IMG/VR virus record: IMGVR_UViG_3300032285_000563
Coordinates: 1 to 25,904 of that record
Source: a virus
Length of the DNA: 25,904 nucleotides
Strand: one strand, 5' to 3'
Part shown: one piece after another, positions 14,410 to 25,900 of the stretch
Layout: each line of letters starts with the position of its first letter
How positions within the stretch are numbered: the stretch's first letter is position 1
The notes under the pieces: model-generated
What the model was told of the DNA's origin: nothing
The model's database searches: none
Seen by the model: the letters and a program-made list of their open reading frames with translations, nothing else
Program-made: the position numbers and the translations under genes

Positions 14410-15645
14410 TTAATCTCTCCAACCCATATGTCCAGAACTGGCTCCGCCGTGTCCTTTTGGTTCTTGTGTACCGCCGTTTTGACTTCCTGAGTCAGTTGAA
14501 TAGGTAAATGTATATGAACGATTGTTCTGTCCTGATGGATCGTGTTCCCCCATCATGTATCCTTTGTTCTGACCCATACCAAAGTTTTCTTCTCCGTAGC
14601 CCCAGCCGCCCGGTTTACCGATGTTACCAGCACCTGATTCACTAGCAATGTTAGTCTTACGGAAGTTGTAACCACCTGAATAACTACCTTCGTTACCACC
14701 ATAACCATAACCAGTCTTAGCCATTAAGCCTTTCTGCTGTCCATGTGCGCCAGATGAATGTCCCATGTTGGCAATACTATCTGTTGGGAAATAGACACGC
14801 TGAGTCTGTGCTGAATTACCCCAGAAAATACCACGATCTGATCCCGAGATACTTGCCGCATGGTCGTTCCAACCGTTACCTAAGTTAGCTTGGCTTTCAC
14901 TAGACAAGTTAAATTTGTTGATAGTACCAGTACCTTCACCTGTTACATAAGCATAGTTGCGTTCCCAGAATGCCGTACCGTTGTTACCACCACCACCTGC
15001 GTTATTACCAGAAACAGATTTACTTTCTGTACGCATGTTAAAGCCTGTTGGGCCGCCGTTCCAGATATAGATCTTATTGTAGCCACTAGCACCTGATTTG
15101 TAGTGATAGTTATCAACTAGGCCATCGCCTAGGTTAACTGCGGTATCATTAGATTGCGTTAGTCTATTGGCATTTGACCATAATGAACTACTTTGATACC
15201 CACCAACTAGATAGCCAGTTGTAAGAATCTGTCTATAAGGCCACGGAGCACTTAGAGTAATAGTATAGGAACGATCAGTATAGCTGTTATATCCTGAAGC
15301 ATCAGTAGCACGTACTGTAAAACTATATACGTTGCCGTCTGAATTAATTGCAGAAGCTGTATAAGATCCGGTAACAACACCAGTGCTAGAGTTTAAACTA
15401 AATCCAGGAGGTAATGATCCACTAGCAATAGTATAGTTAATTGCTCCAGAGTAGAACGGATCAAATGTTGCTCTAGTACCTGTTACTGTAGTTGCACTTG
15501 GAGTAAAGTAATCTCCCTGCATAGTCGTAGTTCCCAGAGAACCACTACCACTGCTCGATGCTGTGTCTTGTGGGCCTACACCTGGGTGGTAACCACCCGA
15601 TCCTGTTAGTTCTCTTGAACCACCTGTTGTTCCTAAAATTGGCAT
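14410..15645 (-). CDS. Tail-fibre/adhesin-like protein with Ig-like domain and Gly-rich repeats
   Basis: The start is supported by TAGGAG 8 bases upstream. The 411-residue protein has a Gly/Ser-rich N-terminus (1-45), a putative Ig (He_PIG-type) domain at about 60-132 (LPPGFSLNSSTGVVTG, YSFTVRATDASG), then from about 140 a series of roughly 50-residue units of the form GY..GGYQSS..W..NR..Q..D...NLGDG, YAYVTGEGTG..NKFN, and so on, ending in a very Gly-rich tail (GHGGASSGHMGWRD). The repeats resemble those of structural proteins in marine T4-like phages and may fold as a propeller or stacked beta structure. The glycine-rich end recalls receptor-binding adhesins of the gp38 kind in appearance only. 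It belongs to the leftward structural operon and probably sits at the fibre tip. Confidence 0.7.
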   Translation of the reverse strand: MPILGTTGGSRELTGSGGYHPGVGPQDTASSSGSGSLGTTTMQGDYFTPSATTVTGTRATFDPFYSGAINYTIASGSLPPGFSLNSSTGVVTGSYTASAINSDGNVYSFTVRATDASGYNSYTDRSYTITLSAPWPYRQILTTGYLVGGYQSSSLWSNANRLTQSNDTAVNLGDGLVDNYHYKSGASGYNKIYIWNGGPTGFNMRTESKSVSGNNAGGGGNNGTAFWERNYAYVTGEGTGTINKFNLSSESQANLGNGWNDHAASISGSDRGIFWGNSAQTQRVYFPTDSIANMGHSSGAHGQQKGLMAKTGYGYGGNEGSYSGGYNFRKTNIASESGAGNIGKPGGWGYGEENFGMGQNKGYMMGEHDPSGQNNRSYTFTYSTDSGSQNGGTQEPKGHGGASSGHMGWRD

Positions 15646-15666
15646 TTATATCTCCTAGATTATATC

Positions 15667-16548
15667 TTAGCCGAATGATCCGTACTGTCCAAGGACACTA
15701 AATGTACCCGATGGGTTCACAATAATAAATGTCGCGATATCTATTTTATTAGCACGACCGCTTGGCGTTACACCACCTGGCCAGTTAATAGTATAACCAG
15801 TACCGTTAATTTGGAAACCGTTTGGAATATACGGGGTTCCGCCTTGTGCCAATATAAGCGTAACTGTGATCGAACGTCCAGTTGTAGTTGGAGTATTAGT
15901 CAAGTTAACTGTAAATGATGCGCTAATACTTGAGTGATACCAAACGTCACCTGTTGAATAGTCATGTATTACTGTACCAGTGGCGCCGGATTTGGTGTTT
16001 AATACCTCAGTAATTGCGGCTAGTGTTGTTGTGCCAGTTGCCGATAATGCTGTAAAAGTTCCAGCTGCCGCTGTTGTTTGTCCAATGCTTGTATTATTAA
16101 TCGTACCAGCAGTTGTAGTTGGGCTAATAGTTAAACCACCTGTTGGGCTAATTGCTACTGATGCACCACTTGGACTTAAGGTTACTGTTGAACTAGCACT
16201 TAATGTACTAGCTGCCACTGGGCCGTTAGCATCAAACCAACCAATGTAGTTTGTACCGTCAGATACTACTGTTACTAGTGCTAGGTTAGGAATTGCTGTA
16301 GTATTTGCACCACCTAACTGGCCGCTAAAAACACCTGTACCTGCATTAACTGTGCTTAGTGTTACAGCACCACCTGAGGTATTATAAAATTGATTTTGAA
16401 ATCCTGGAAACAAAGCAGGACTTGGCATGTTAATCGTGTAAGGTCCAGTACCTGTAAATGTTATAAGAGTCGAACCTCGAAGAGGTGATACTAAATCACC
16501 ACCTGCACTAATTACCGTTGTTGATGAAAGCGAATTATATCTTGCCAT
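15667..16548 (-). CDS. Tail-fibre-type structural protein
   Basis: This 293-residue protein is rich in T, G, S, A and N, with no cysteine. Residues 1-115 contain beta strands (TGPYTINMPSPALFPG, GGAVTLSTVNAGTG). Residues 115-180 are low-complexity with short T/S/G repeats including INNTSIGQTTAAAGTFTAL, a unit common in phage fibres. The C-terminal 110 residues (ASFTVNLTNTPTTTGRSI, PYIPNGFQINGTGYTINWPG, FSVLGQYGSFG) form a compact domain I associate with structural proteins of marine T4-like phages. GATAGGAC precedes the ATG. It is 14 bases from the upstream small structural gene and 21 from the next, in one operon. Confidence 0.7.
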   Translation of the reverse strand: MARYNSLSSTTVISAGGDLVSPLRGSTLITFTGTGPYTINMPSPALFPGFQNQFYNTSGGAVTLSTVNAGTGVFSGQLGGANTTAIPNLALVTVVSDGTNYIGWFDANGPVAASTLSASSTVTLSPSGASVAISPTGGLTISPTTTAGTINNTSIGQTTAAAGTFTALSATGTTTLAAITEVLNTKSGATGTVIHDYSTGDVWYHSSISASFTVNLTNTPTTTGRSITVTLILAQGGTPYIPNGFQINGTGYTINWPGGVTPSGRANKIDIATFIIVNPSGTFSVLGQYGSFG

Positions 16549-16562
16549 GTCCTATCTCTCTA

Positions 16563-16886
16563 TTAAGTTGTAGATGTCTCAATACCCCAAACGTTTACAT
16601 TAACGCCTGTAGTACTGACATAGGCTACGATGCCTGCGTTTGGCTGTAATACAAGACCAGTACGCTCTAATACACCTCTTGGAATAATAGTTGCTTCATA
16701 TTCAATGTATTCGCTAGTTTGTGGGCTTGCAGGGTTACTGCAAGCTGCCAAACGAACAGTTACCGGTGTAGTATTAGTGTTGGTAACACTAACGTTAATT
16801 ACCGCATAGTATCCTGTTGGTACAGTATACGTTGGAGTGACTGTAGTCGCTGCCGGTGCACCTGTATATAATCTTCCTGTTGCCAT
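16563..16886 (-). CDS. Small structural-type beta protein
   Basis: This 107-residue protein is almost all beta strand: PTYTVPTGYYAVINVSVTN, TPVTVRLAACSN, YIEYEATIIP, AGIVAYVSTTGVNVNVWGIE. It has the look of a single jelly-roll or Ig-like domain found in small tail or capsid-decoration proteins of phages; the YTVPTGYYAVINV opening resembles T4-like marine phage proteins of the fibre region. AAAGGAG precedes the ATG and overlaps the region around the stop of the giant upstream gene, so translation may be coupled. Its exact place in the virion is unknown. Confidence 0.65.
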   Translation of the reverse strand: MATGRLYTGAPAATTVTPTYTVPTGYYAVINVSVTNTNTTPVTVRLAACSNPASPQTSEYIEYEATIIPRGVLERTGLVLQPNAGIVAYVSTTGVNVNVWGIETSTT

Positions 16887-16900
16887 GTTTTATTTCTCCT

Positions 16901-19900
16901 TTATTTTTGTGTGAAATATACAAGGGCAACTGGACTTCCGTCAATACCGCCTGTAAAATTCATTTTCGATGTTATATTTATTTGACCACCGTTTGTGGTA
17001 GTTATAGTATTACCAGAAATGTATATAACACCTGCTGTTAAGGTATTTACGTTTAAGGTACTTGCACCACCACCAATTTGGCTAGTAATGTATGTCTTAA
17101 TAGCTTTTTGGGTTGGTACAATACTGTCTGAGTTAGCTGTAAAGTACGGGTCTGTCGAGAACTGTGTAATAACCGCAGATCCAACACCCAATGTAACAGC
17201 ACCCAACTGCAAGCTGTTCAAACCTGCCAAGTTAAATGCTGTAGCGTTCAATGTAGCAGTACCAGTTGCCTGTTGTACTCCGAACAAATTACCAACGTTG
17301 AAGTTACCGTCTTGGTCAGTACTTGTAAAGAATGTACGTCCGCCGCCTGAACTAATTGCTTGGTTAGCCTGTATAGCACTACTAATATTAACGTTCGGAT
17401 AGTTAGTAGTAGCGGCATTACCTGTACCGATATACAAGAAGTCATGTCCTGTTAAACGTACTTGACTATATTTTAGTTTAGTAGTCATTGCATCGCCAGT
17501 TGCAGGTGCAAGTAATACGCTCAATGCTGGATTGATCTGGAACTGAGCAGTATAGTTGCCAAGTGATCCAAGGATGTTTGTTACCTGTACTAGTTTATAC
17601 CAAGTGTTTGGTATTGAAGCAAATGTAATATTTGCACCAGCAGTTGGAATACTATACAAGTTTGCAACGTTGATAAAGCTACTTGCTTGATACAAGTCAG
17701 CCGCACCATCGCCTGCTAGGGCGGCACTAATACCACCACCTGTATTTGCAGTAGCAGTTGTGTTACCAGTACCTCTGTTAGGGAAACTTGGATTTGCTAG
17801 TATACCTGTACCGGTACGCATACGTAGGGCCGCAGCCTTAGTTTTATTTGGATCAGTTAGTGTAGCAATCGGAGCCGCAGTCCATGTACCTGTCAATGTT
17901 TGACTTGACAATGTAACTGGTGTATTTGAAATAACGTTGGCTACTGAAGTGGCTACTTTAAATGATGTTCCTGATACAATAGTCGAACCAATTACATAAT
18001 AGATTGTATTTGCCGCTAGACCTGCTGCCGCGCAACCGACAAATTCAATCGGCTGTTGATCAACTAAGTTTTCAGTATTATCAACTGTGATCACATTAGT
18101 ACTTGTTGTAGTTGCAGTAACAGCTCCTTTTGGATATCCGTTTCCTGGTTCAATGATTCGAATTTCATTGATAGTACTTGCACCTGTAGTTACTTTTGCA
18201 CGACCGAGTGTTTGTGATCCTGTTCGGATACTACCTGCTACAGTTCCTGTAGTGTTACTGATAATACTCCATAATGGGTTACCAGAGATACTACCAAATG
18301 CCGCATTGGTCCAGTTGCTTGAAGCTGGTAATGTTCTGATAGTCCAGTTGATACCATCTGGGCTTGTTGCGCCAACAGTACTGCCGGAAGCAACAGCCAG
18401 GAATAAACCTTGTCCATATCGTACACGAGTCCAGCTAGTGCTTGCCGCCGCCAATACACCAGTAGTTGCAACACCCCAGCTTGAAGTAGTCCAAGTAAGA
18501 CCTGCATCAATACTATAAGCATGAGCGCCGGTTGCCGCTAGTGCTACAAAACGCCCATTACCGTAAGCAATGCTAGTCCATGTAGTACTTGTTGGAAGTG
18601 TGCCGCCAGCGGTCCATGTTACACCGTTAGTAGAATAACTTGTTATGTTTCCGCCAGTGTTGACAGCAACGAATGTACCAGCACCGTATGCAACTGAGCT
18701 ATAGCTACCTGCACTCAATGTTGATATTGCTCGTGTAATCCATGTAGCACCATTGTCTGCACTAGATGCCGCAGTACCTGTTCCAGATGCGCCACCTACT
18801 ACAACATAAACACCGCCGCCATAGGCCATACCTTGATAGTTAGTTGCGCCGCTTGAAGTACCAGATACCCATACTGGACAAGTGATAGTGATTTGTGAAC
18901 CTGAACTACCAGCTGTTTGACTTACACTTACAGTATAAGTTCCCGCACCGCCTAATGTACCAGTTAATTGGTTAAGAATATAAGTTCCAGCAGTTACACC
19001 TGAGCCTGCAATTAACATACCCGGTGCTAGTGTGCCAGAACCGACACTGGTAATAGTCATTACAGCACTTGCCGCTCCGATATAACCAGTTACGCTAACA
19101 GCAGATGTTAAGCTAGCCGGTGTACTATAGTTAGTGTTATTAGATGTTGTAGATATTGCAATATATCTTGCATTGGTATCCACAATAGTAACTGTAGGTG
19201 TTGATGTATATCCTGCACCTACGTTAGTTAATGTAACTGCGCTTACACCGTTATTAGTTAGTGTAACTGTACCTGTAGCAATAGTAGTTGGACTGCCGCC
19301 ACCTGTAACACTGACTGTAACTGCTGATGCGCTGTAATAGTCTTTACCCCAGTTGGTCATTGTAATGCTGGTTATACGATCTGTATAAACTGTTACTGCC
19401 GGAGCACTAACATATCCAGAACCGTTTGATACCATAGTTACTGCAACGATAGCACCATTTAATACAATCGCTGTAGCAGTTGCTTGGCTTCCGCTACCTG
19501 TTACAATAGATATAGTCGGAGCAGTTGTGTATCCATAGCCACCGTTTACAATAGTAATACTTGCAACTTGGTCAGCTTGTGGGTTACCTAGGGTATTAGT
19601 TGTACCTAATACCGCTGTTAGAACAGCGCCTGCACCACCAAGTCCACCGATGACTGCTACGGCCGTTGCACCTTGGCCACCGCCGTATGCAACATCTCCC
19701 CAGCCTGTGCTTGTTGCTAGGTTACCAACTTGAGACCAAGTTTTACCGTCTAGACTGTAACCGTAATTTGTACTACCAGTTGAAACTGCAACATATTTGT
19801 TATTACCAAATGTTAATCCAGTCCAGCTAGCTGAAACAGGTAATGTTCTTGAAGTTGCATTGTAACCTGGAGCAGTATAACTAATGCGTGGTTCGATGAT

Positions 19901-22900
19901 ATAGAACGATGTTAGATCTGGAACGTTACTAACTGTACTTCCTGGAACAACATGATCCCAACCAGCGGCATACAATGTAATTGTTAATGCACTAACGTTA
20001 TTGCTAATTGTTACAGCACTACCACCAGATGTAGTCGATACTGCAAATTGTGTTGAACTATAGTTTGCGGCTATAATAAAATACAATGTGTTAGCCGATA
20101 GGCCCGTTGCACCGCCTGTTCCGCTCATAGTTCCTGACAAGTAAATTGGCATACCAACATATAATGTTGATGTGCTAGCTACTGTTAGTAAGCCATTAGT
20201 TACTGCTGTATTTGTAACAGTTAATGGTGCAAAACTATCTTTATAAACTGCAAGTGTTTTATTACCGTTGGTATAATTTAAGATATTAGCATATTGTCCA
20301 ACACCGGTACCAGCCGTAAGTTGAACACGCATGCCGTTGTATGCTCCAGCTAATGCTTGATCAGTATTAGCAATTAACAAAGTACCAACAGTACTTGCCT
20401 GAGCGGCACTTGCTTGTGTTATATAACCAGCGCCGCCAAAACCGTTTGAATCATTTAGGTCAACTAAACGAGTTTCAAACACACCAGCATCACGATACTC
20501 ATCTGCCACAGATGTAGCATTATATCCAGTACCACTGATTGTATGTTGTGTGTTTGAATACCCGATACCTGCGTTTCCAAATTCAAAACGTAGAATCTTA
20601 TTAACAGCATCTGTAACTACGTTAGTAATTTGTGCTGGATTGTATCTGTTGTTTAGCGTAGCATTCAATGATACTTCATAAGTGTCGCCACCTTCTGCAA
20701 TAACACCGTATGTGCCGTATGATGAGTTACCGTTAGTAGCACGGATCTTACCACCTAGCTCTGCTAGATAACCAGAATAGTTATAGTATGAGAACACTGA
20801 AACAAGTTCTGTTACAGAGTTTGTGCCGGTACACCATACACCAATACCATCACTTAGTACTTGTGTAAAGTCGTTGCTAACGATAGACTTGTTACCAGAA
20901 GCATGTAATGCTCCATCGATCTTACAACCCACACAGCCGACACCAAATGTTGTTACGTTTTGAACATAGCAAGATTTAGTTGTAATCCAAACACGACTGT
21001 CTTGTGGACCGTATCCTGGATCTAGACTAGTATATGAACCTGCTGTTGGACGTTTTGTACCATAGCTGTTTGCTACTGTCAAACTACCTGATAGACCGCT
21101 TAGTGTCATATTACGTACACCTGTACCATTACGTACATAGAACATGTCTGATAATTGTGATCCTGCTACAGCATTGTTATATAATGTTGAAGCAAATTGT
21201 GATTTGTAATTACCTGGATAGTTTAAATCGTAAATTATAGCAGTTAACCAAGCAGTCATATCACGACGGCATGCGCTTGCAACAAAACTATAACGCACAA
21301 TTAATGATGATCCGCTACCATCTGCTGTAATATCAATTGCTGTTCCGCCAGCTGTTGTACTAATTTTAAAAGAAGTACCAGTTAACCCGCTGGATAGTAC
21401 ATAATATGTTGTACCAATAGTTATACCACTTCCTGTATAAGTCGTTCCGCTGAATACAACCGGATCGCCTGCCGCAAAATTATGATTAGAACCTAAAGTA
21501 AACAAATCAGTAGTTGCAGTTGTAGTTGTTACAGTACCGCCGTAACTTGCTGTGATATAAGCAGTTGCTTCGTATGCTAGGAAGTTAAGGTTAGCACGGA
21601 TAATTTCAGCACCTTGGATAGTTGCTAGTGTGTTGTTATAAGTGTTAGTACCATTAACAAGAGCTTTTGCGCCAGCAGTTGCCTTAGCAGTCATACTACT
21701 TACTGTGTTAGTAATCGTAAATGCTGTACCGCTTGCATAGCTATTAGTAATAGTTAATGTTGTACCACTTGGAATAGTATTAACCCAATAACGTGAACCG
21801 TTTACTAATCCGCCAGCTACGTTGAATACTGCTGTCATTGAACCACTACCAGTTACTAAACTGATTGCACTTCCGCCTAGTGTGTTTGCCAATTGAATTG
21901 TACTACCAGTAGCACCGATAACATAATATGTTTGGTTAGCAACAATGGTTCCAAATACTGTACCGGTAAAATAAACAATATTACCGTTAGCAATTCCTAA
22001 GCTAGCTACTGTAGCAGATAATGTTATTACGTTAGTACCGCTAGTTGTAGCGGTTGCTGTACCATTAACTAGTGCCGGTAATCCACTGAATACGATTGGT
22101 TGATTAACAACCATACCTGCTGTGCTAGTTACTGTTAGAACGTTTGTACTTGTTGTAGCTGTTGTTAGAACCGGAGTAGCAGTTGTTGGAACAACTCCAC
22201 TCGTTGGATTAATAAAGTTAAGAGCTGTTACAGTACCAGCTGTTGGAGTAGTTCCGCCAGTAACAGTATAGATAACACTAGTCGAGCTAACAATAGTTGT
22301 AACAACTACACTAGTTGGAATACCGCCATATAGAGTACCAGTGCCTGCTGTTGCATAGATAGTTTGGCCGATAGCCATATTCGCTGTGCTACTAATATTT
22401 GTAAGTGTTGCAGTCCATGGACCTGTTCCGGTAATACTTCCAACTGTAACTGTTCCACTAAGTTGTGTAGTAGTACCTGCGGCAAATGTTGATCCACCGT
22501 AAGTTGCAGAAACAGTAATCACGTTGCCAGTAACTGTTAACACATAGTATGTTGTACCTGCAACTAAGTTGCCAAGACCAACACTGAATACAATCGCACT
22601 ATTAACTACGATAGTATTTGCTGTACCAATTTGTGTTACACTAGATAGTGTAATGTTATTACCGCTTACGTTTGTAGCTGTTACAGAAATAGTTGCTGGA
22701 CCGTTAATGCTAGAAATAATATCATCAATGTTAGCACTTGCTTGAGCAATACTACCACTAGCCATGATTAACTTAGATTTTGCTCCAATGAATCCAATAG
22801 CATCAATTTCTGCTGCCAATTGACTATTAATAACTGTTTGTGCGCTAGCGATAGCTCTATAATATGACTTAGCGGCTACAATACTAGCAAAGTTAGATCC

Positions 22901-25900
22901 TAGTACAACGTCATAACCTAACGCATCGACAATGTATCCAGTGTCACGTGAACATGTTGCTGAGTTGAAATTCAATGATTGATAAAATTTCTGTACATAA
23001 GAAACTGTATCAGCTTGGATTTCACTGCGTTTTGCTACTAGTGCATTGTAGGCTGTCTGCAATGGAGCAGATGCTAGTGCAATACTTGCTGTTGGTTGAA
23101 CAACTGTTGGACTTGCATTATTAGTAATGTAGTCAATTACATCCTGTACACGAGCTTGAGCGAATGTTGCAGATCCTGCACTACCAGCTGTACCAGTTGT
23201 ATATTGTGTAGTTGTATTACCTGTTTGTGGAGTAATAGCAGTCTTTAGAATAATCTGACTAATTTCAGTTTTCAAGAAACCGTATGCGGCTAAAATTGCT
23301 GCCTTTTCACTTGCGGCAATAGTCAATACACTATAAGAATAGTATGAACTTGCGGCGATGATAGTTTGTGTATTACCGCCATAAGTCATATCGTATTGAA
23401 TCGCATCTAACAAGTAACCGATATCGCGTTTGCAGTTGGCTTGGCCGGCTGCACCTAATGCAGTCCATACTGAATTATAGTTGGTGTTTAGATAACCGCC
23501 AACATCGTCTTTCATAAATTGATAGTTACCAACAATTAAAGCCTTAGCATCACCGTAACCTATTAGATATGAAGTATTGTATCCTGTTGGATTAGTAAAT
23601 GTAAATGCAGGAGCTTGGCCAATACCGCCATTTAATATACTCTGCATTAGGCCGGTTAGGTTGACCACTGTGGCTGTTGCGGCTGTACTACCTGTATCAC
23701 CGGCTGGTAATGATGTAATTTGTGTTTGTGTATTTCCGCTAGTTGCTGTTACTGTTGAGTTAGCTAACAATGTTGGGATCACAGCTTTAATACGTGTTAA
23801 TGCACTAATAGTCTTGCTCTTGTCATCACCTAGTGTTGCAATAGCCGGAGTAGGTTGAATAACAGTTGAACGTAATTCGTCTCCTACGATAGCTGTATTC
23901 TTAGGAATAATAATTGGCAATACTTCGTTGTAAGTACCAGTTTTAATACTAATAGTTGTATTAGGATTAGTTGCGACTGGTATTGCGCCTGCTGAGCCTG
24001 CGCTTAATGCACTTGTTAATATTGTCATTAGCGTTGTAGCAGTAGCACTTGCAGTTGTTTCAGCTGTTAATGTTGCATCGATATTTTGAATAGCTTTAGT
24101 AGCAACGTTGTTTAGTGTTTGGAAATTACTTGCAGGGGCAGTATTAGAAATAACAGTACCTAATAATGATGTTAGGTAACCATAAGCTGCCGCTGTTTCA
24201 GACACTTGTGTTCCAAATGCTGTTGTAATATAAGCCGAACCACTTGCATAGTAAGTTTGTGCCGCGTTAACAATCTGTTGTGTGCCGCCGTGGCTCATAT
24301 CAAATATTACTGCGTCTAAAATTAATCCTGTATCACGTTCACACTTAGTTTGATTATAAACTAAGGTAGCTGTCATTGCAGAAGAACTAGCTGTTAATGC
24401 TAGTACGGTTCCAGCAACACCGCCTGAAAGAGTTGCACTTACAGTGAAGTGTGTTGAGTCAACAATAGTTTTAACATAGTATGTTGTACCTGCTGTTAGG
24501 CCGCCTTGTGTAACACTAAAACTTATTGGCATGTTAGCATACATGCTGGTAGTAGTTGCGCCTACAGTACCTGCTACAGTTTGTGAACCAGTAGCTCCGC
24601 TAACATAACTAACGCTACCAGTTGTACAAGCAGTAACTACTGCGGTTCCATTATATCCGCTAGGTGATACACCTACAACGCTAATAGTTTGTCCTACAGC
24701 AAATGGTGGTACAGTCTGTGTAGAGAATGTTAATGTTGCTACTCCGCCAGTTGCACTAGCGCCAGTTGTTGTTAGACCAGCACTTAATGTAATTTGATTT
24801 GGTCGTGTTCCGTCTGAGGAAACAATAGTGTTGATGATAGAATAAGTGTATTGGAAATTTACCCAGTTGGTAATTTCCTTCATGATAAACTGTTTGTTCT
24901 TTGTCAACAACGCAGAAGCATTTTGATTCAAGTAACCATTTTCAACTAACTGTGCGGCATAACGTACAGTCTTGAATGGAGTTTCTGGAGTTGTACCAAA
25001 GTCTGTTCTGTCAGTACCTGTTGGTGATACATAGACAATATTATTGATTTGTCCAAAGTATCCCCAGTTAGGAATACCGTTTGTAGCACGTAGTACTTGG
25101 CCGTCAGCACCAACTGGTAATCTTGCAGGACCAGTTGCACTATAATAGAAAGTATCACCAGCAGTTGTAAGTTGTGCTTGTTCAGCACCAGCAGTTAATA
25201 AATTCCAGTAAGTACCTGAAGTATCTGCATCTGGTTTATTACCGGCACCAGCAGTATGACCTGATACGCAAATATAGCTGTTTGCACCGTATAGTACTAC
25301 ATCGCCTAATACATATACTTGTCCAGTGGTCCATGTTACTGCAACACCGCTGATTGATGATACCGCTGTTACTGCACCGCTTGGGGCCGTTACGTTGAAT
25401 ATTAAATCGTTAACAGGACTTAGGCCGCCAAGGCTTGTTCCAAGAATCTTAAGTTGATTACCAGTTGCATATCCAGATCCTGCGGCATTAACTGTTACAG
25501 AGTAAACACTGTTATTTCGAACTACGTTAAATGTAGCACTAGATCCTGAGCCAGTTACGTTACTAGCACTAACACCTGTGTAGGTTTGACTATTGTTATT
25601 CCAACGTAGACCTTGGTTTAACAAACTCCAGTAGGTACCGTTTGGCGGTTGTTGGTTTGTGCTGTCTGCGATAGCTAGATAAGTATATCCGCCTTGACGA
25701 ATAACACTACCAATTTTGTATGTAGTTGAACTAGACCAATCACCTTGGAAATTAAATCCAGTAGTAAATGGTTGCCAGTAGGTAGTAGCAGTACTAGGTG
25801 TTTGATTTAAACTGTTCTGTATAGCAACATAGGTATATCCACCGTAGGTTACTGTGTCGCCGATAATATATTGTATTTGGGCGTTATAAGTATTTAAGAA

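Larger units (their letters stand above)
17900..24540 (-). repeat. Scattered (T/A)GTTYYV modules in the giant protein
   Basis: At least six diverged modules of about 50-70 residues recur through this span, each with a P(I/V)xFS strand, a GLxAGTTYYV-type strand and an FxVSTTxGG-type strand (for example GGLTAGTTYYVKTI, GNLVAGTTYYVLTV, IGTTYYVLSSGLTG, GLSANTLYFIIAA, GLAANTIYYVIGS). They are probably beta modules of a fibre shaft. Confidence 0.6.

Noticed and set aside
15980-16249. 89-codon plus-strand frame opposite the 293-residue structural gene
   Set aside because: It has the V/A/P-rich composition expected of the complement of Thr/Ser/Ala codons and no start context.
17248-25188. Several open frames of 60-145 codons antisense to or out of frame with the giant gene
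   Set aside because: They arise from the repetitive T/S/G/A-rich coding sequence, have no ribosome sites or recognisable domains, and lie wholly inside a well-supported gene.
25622-25624. TTG at 25624 as the start of the giant gene
   Set aside because: The codon lies within a YW-containing repeat and the frame continues without stop to the window edge.
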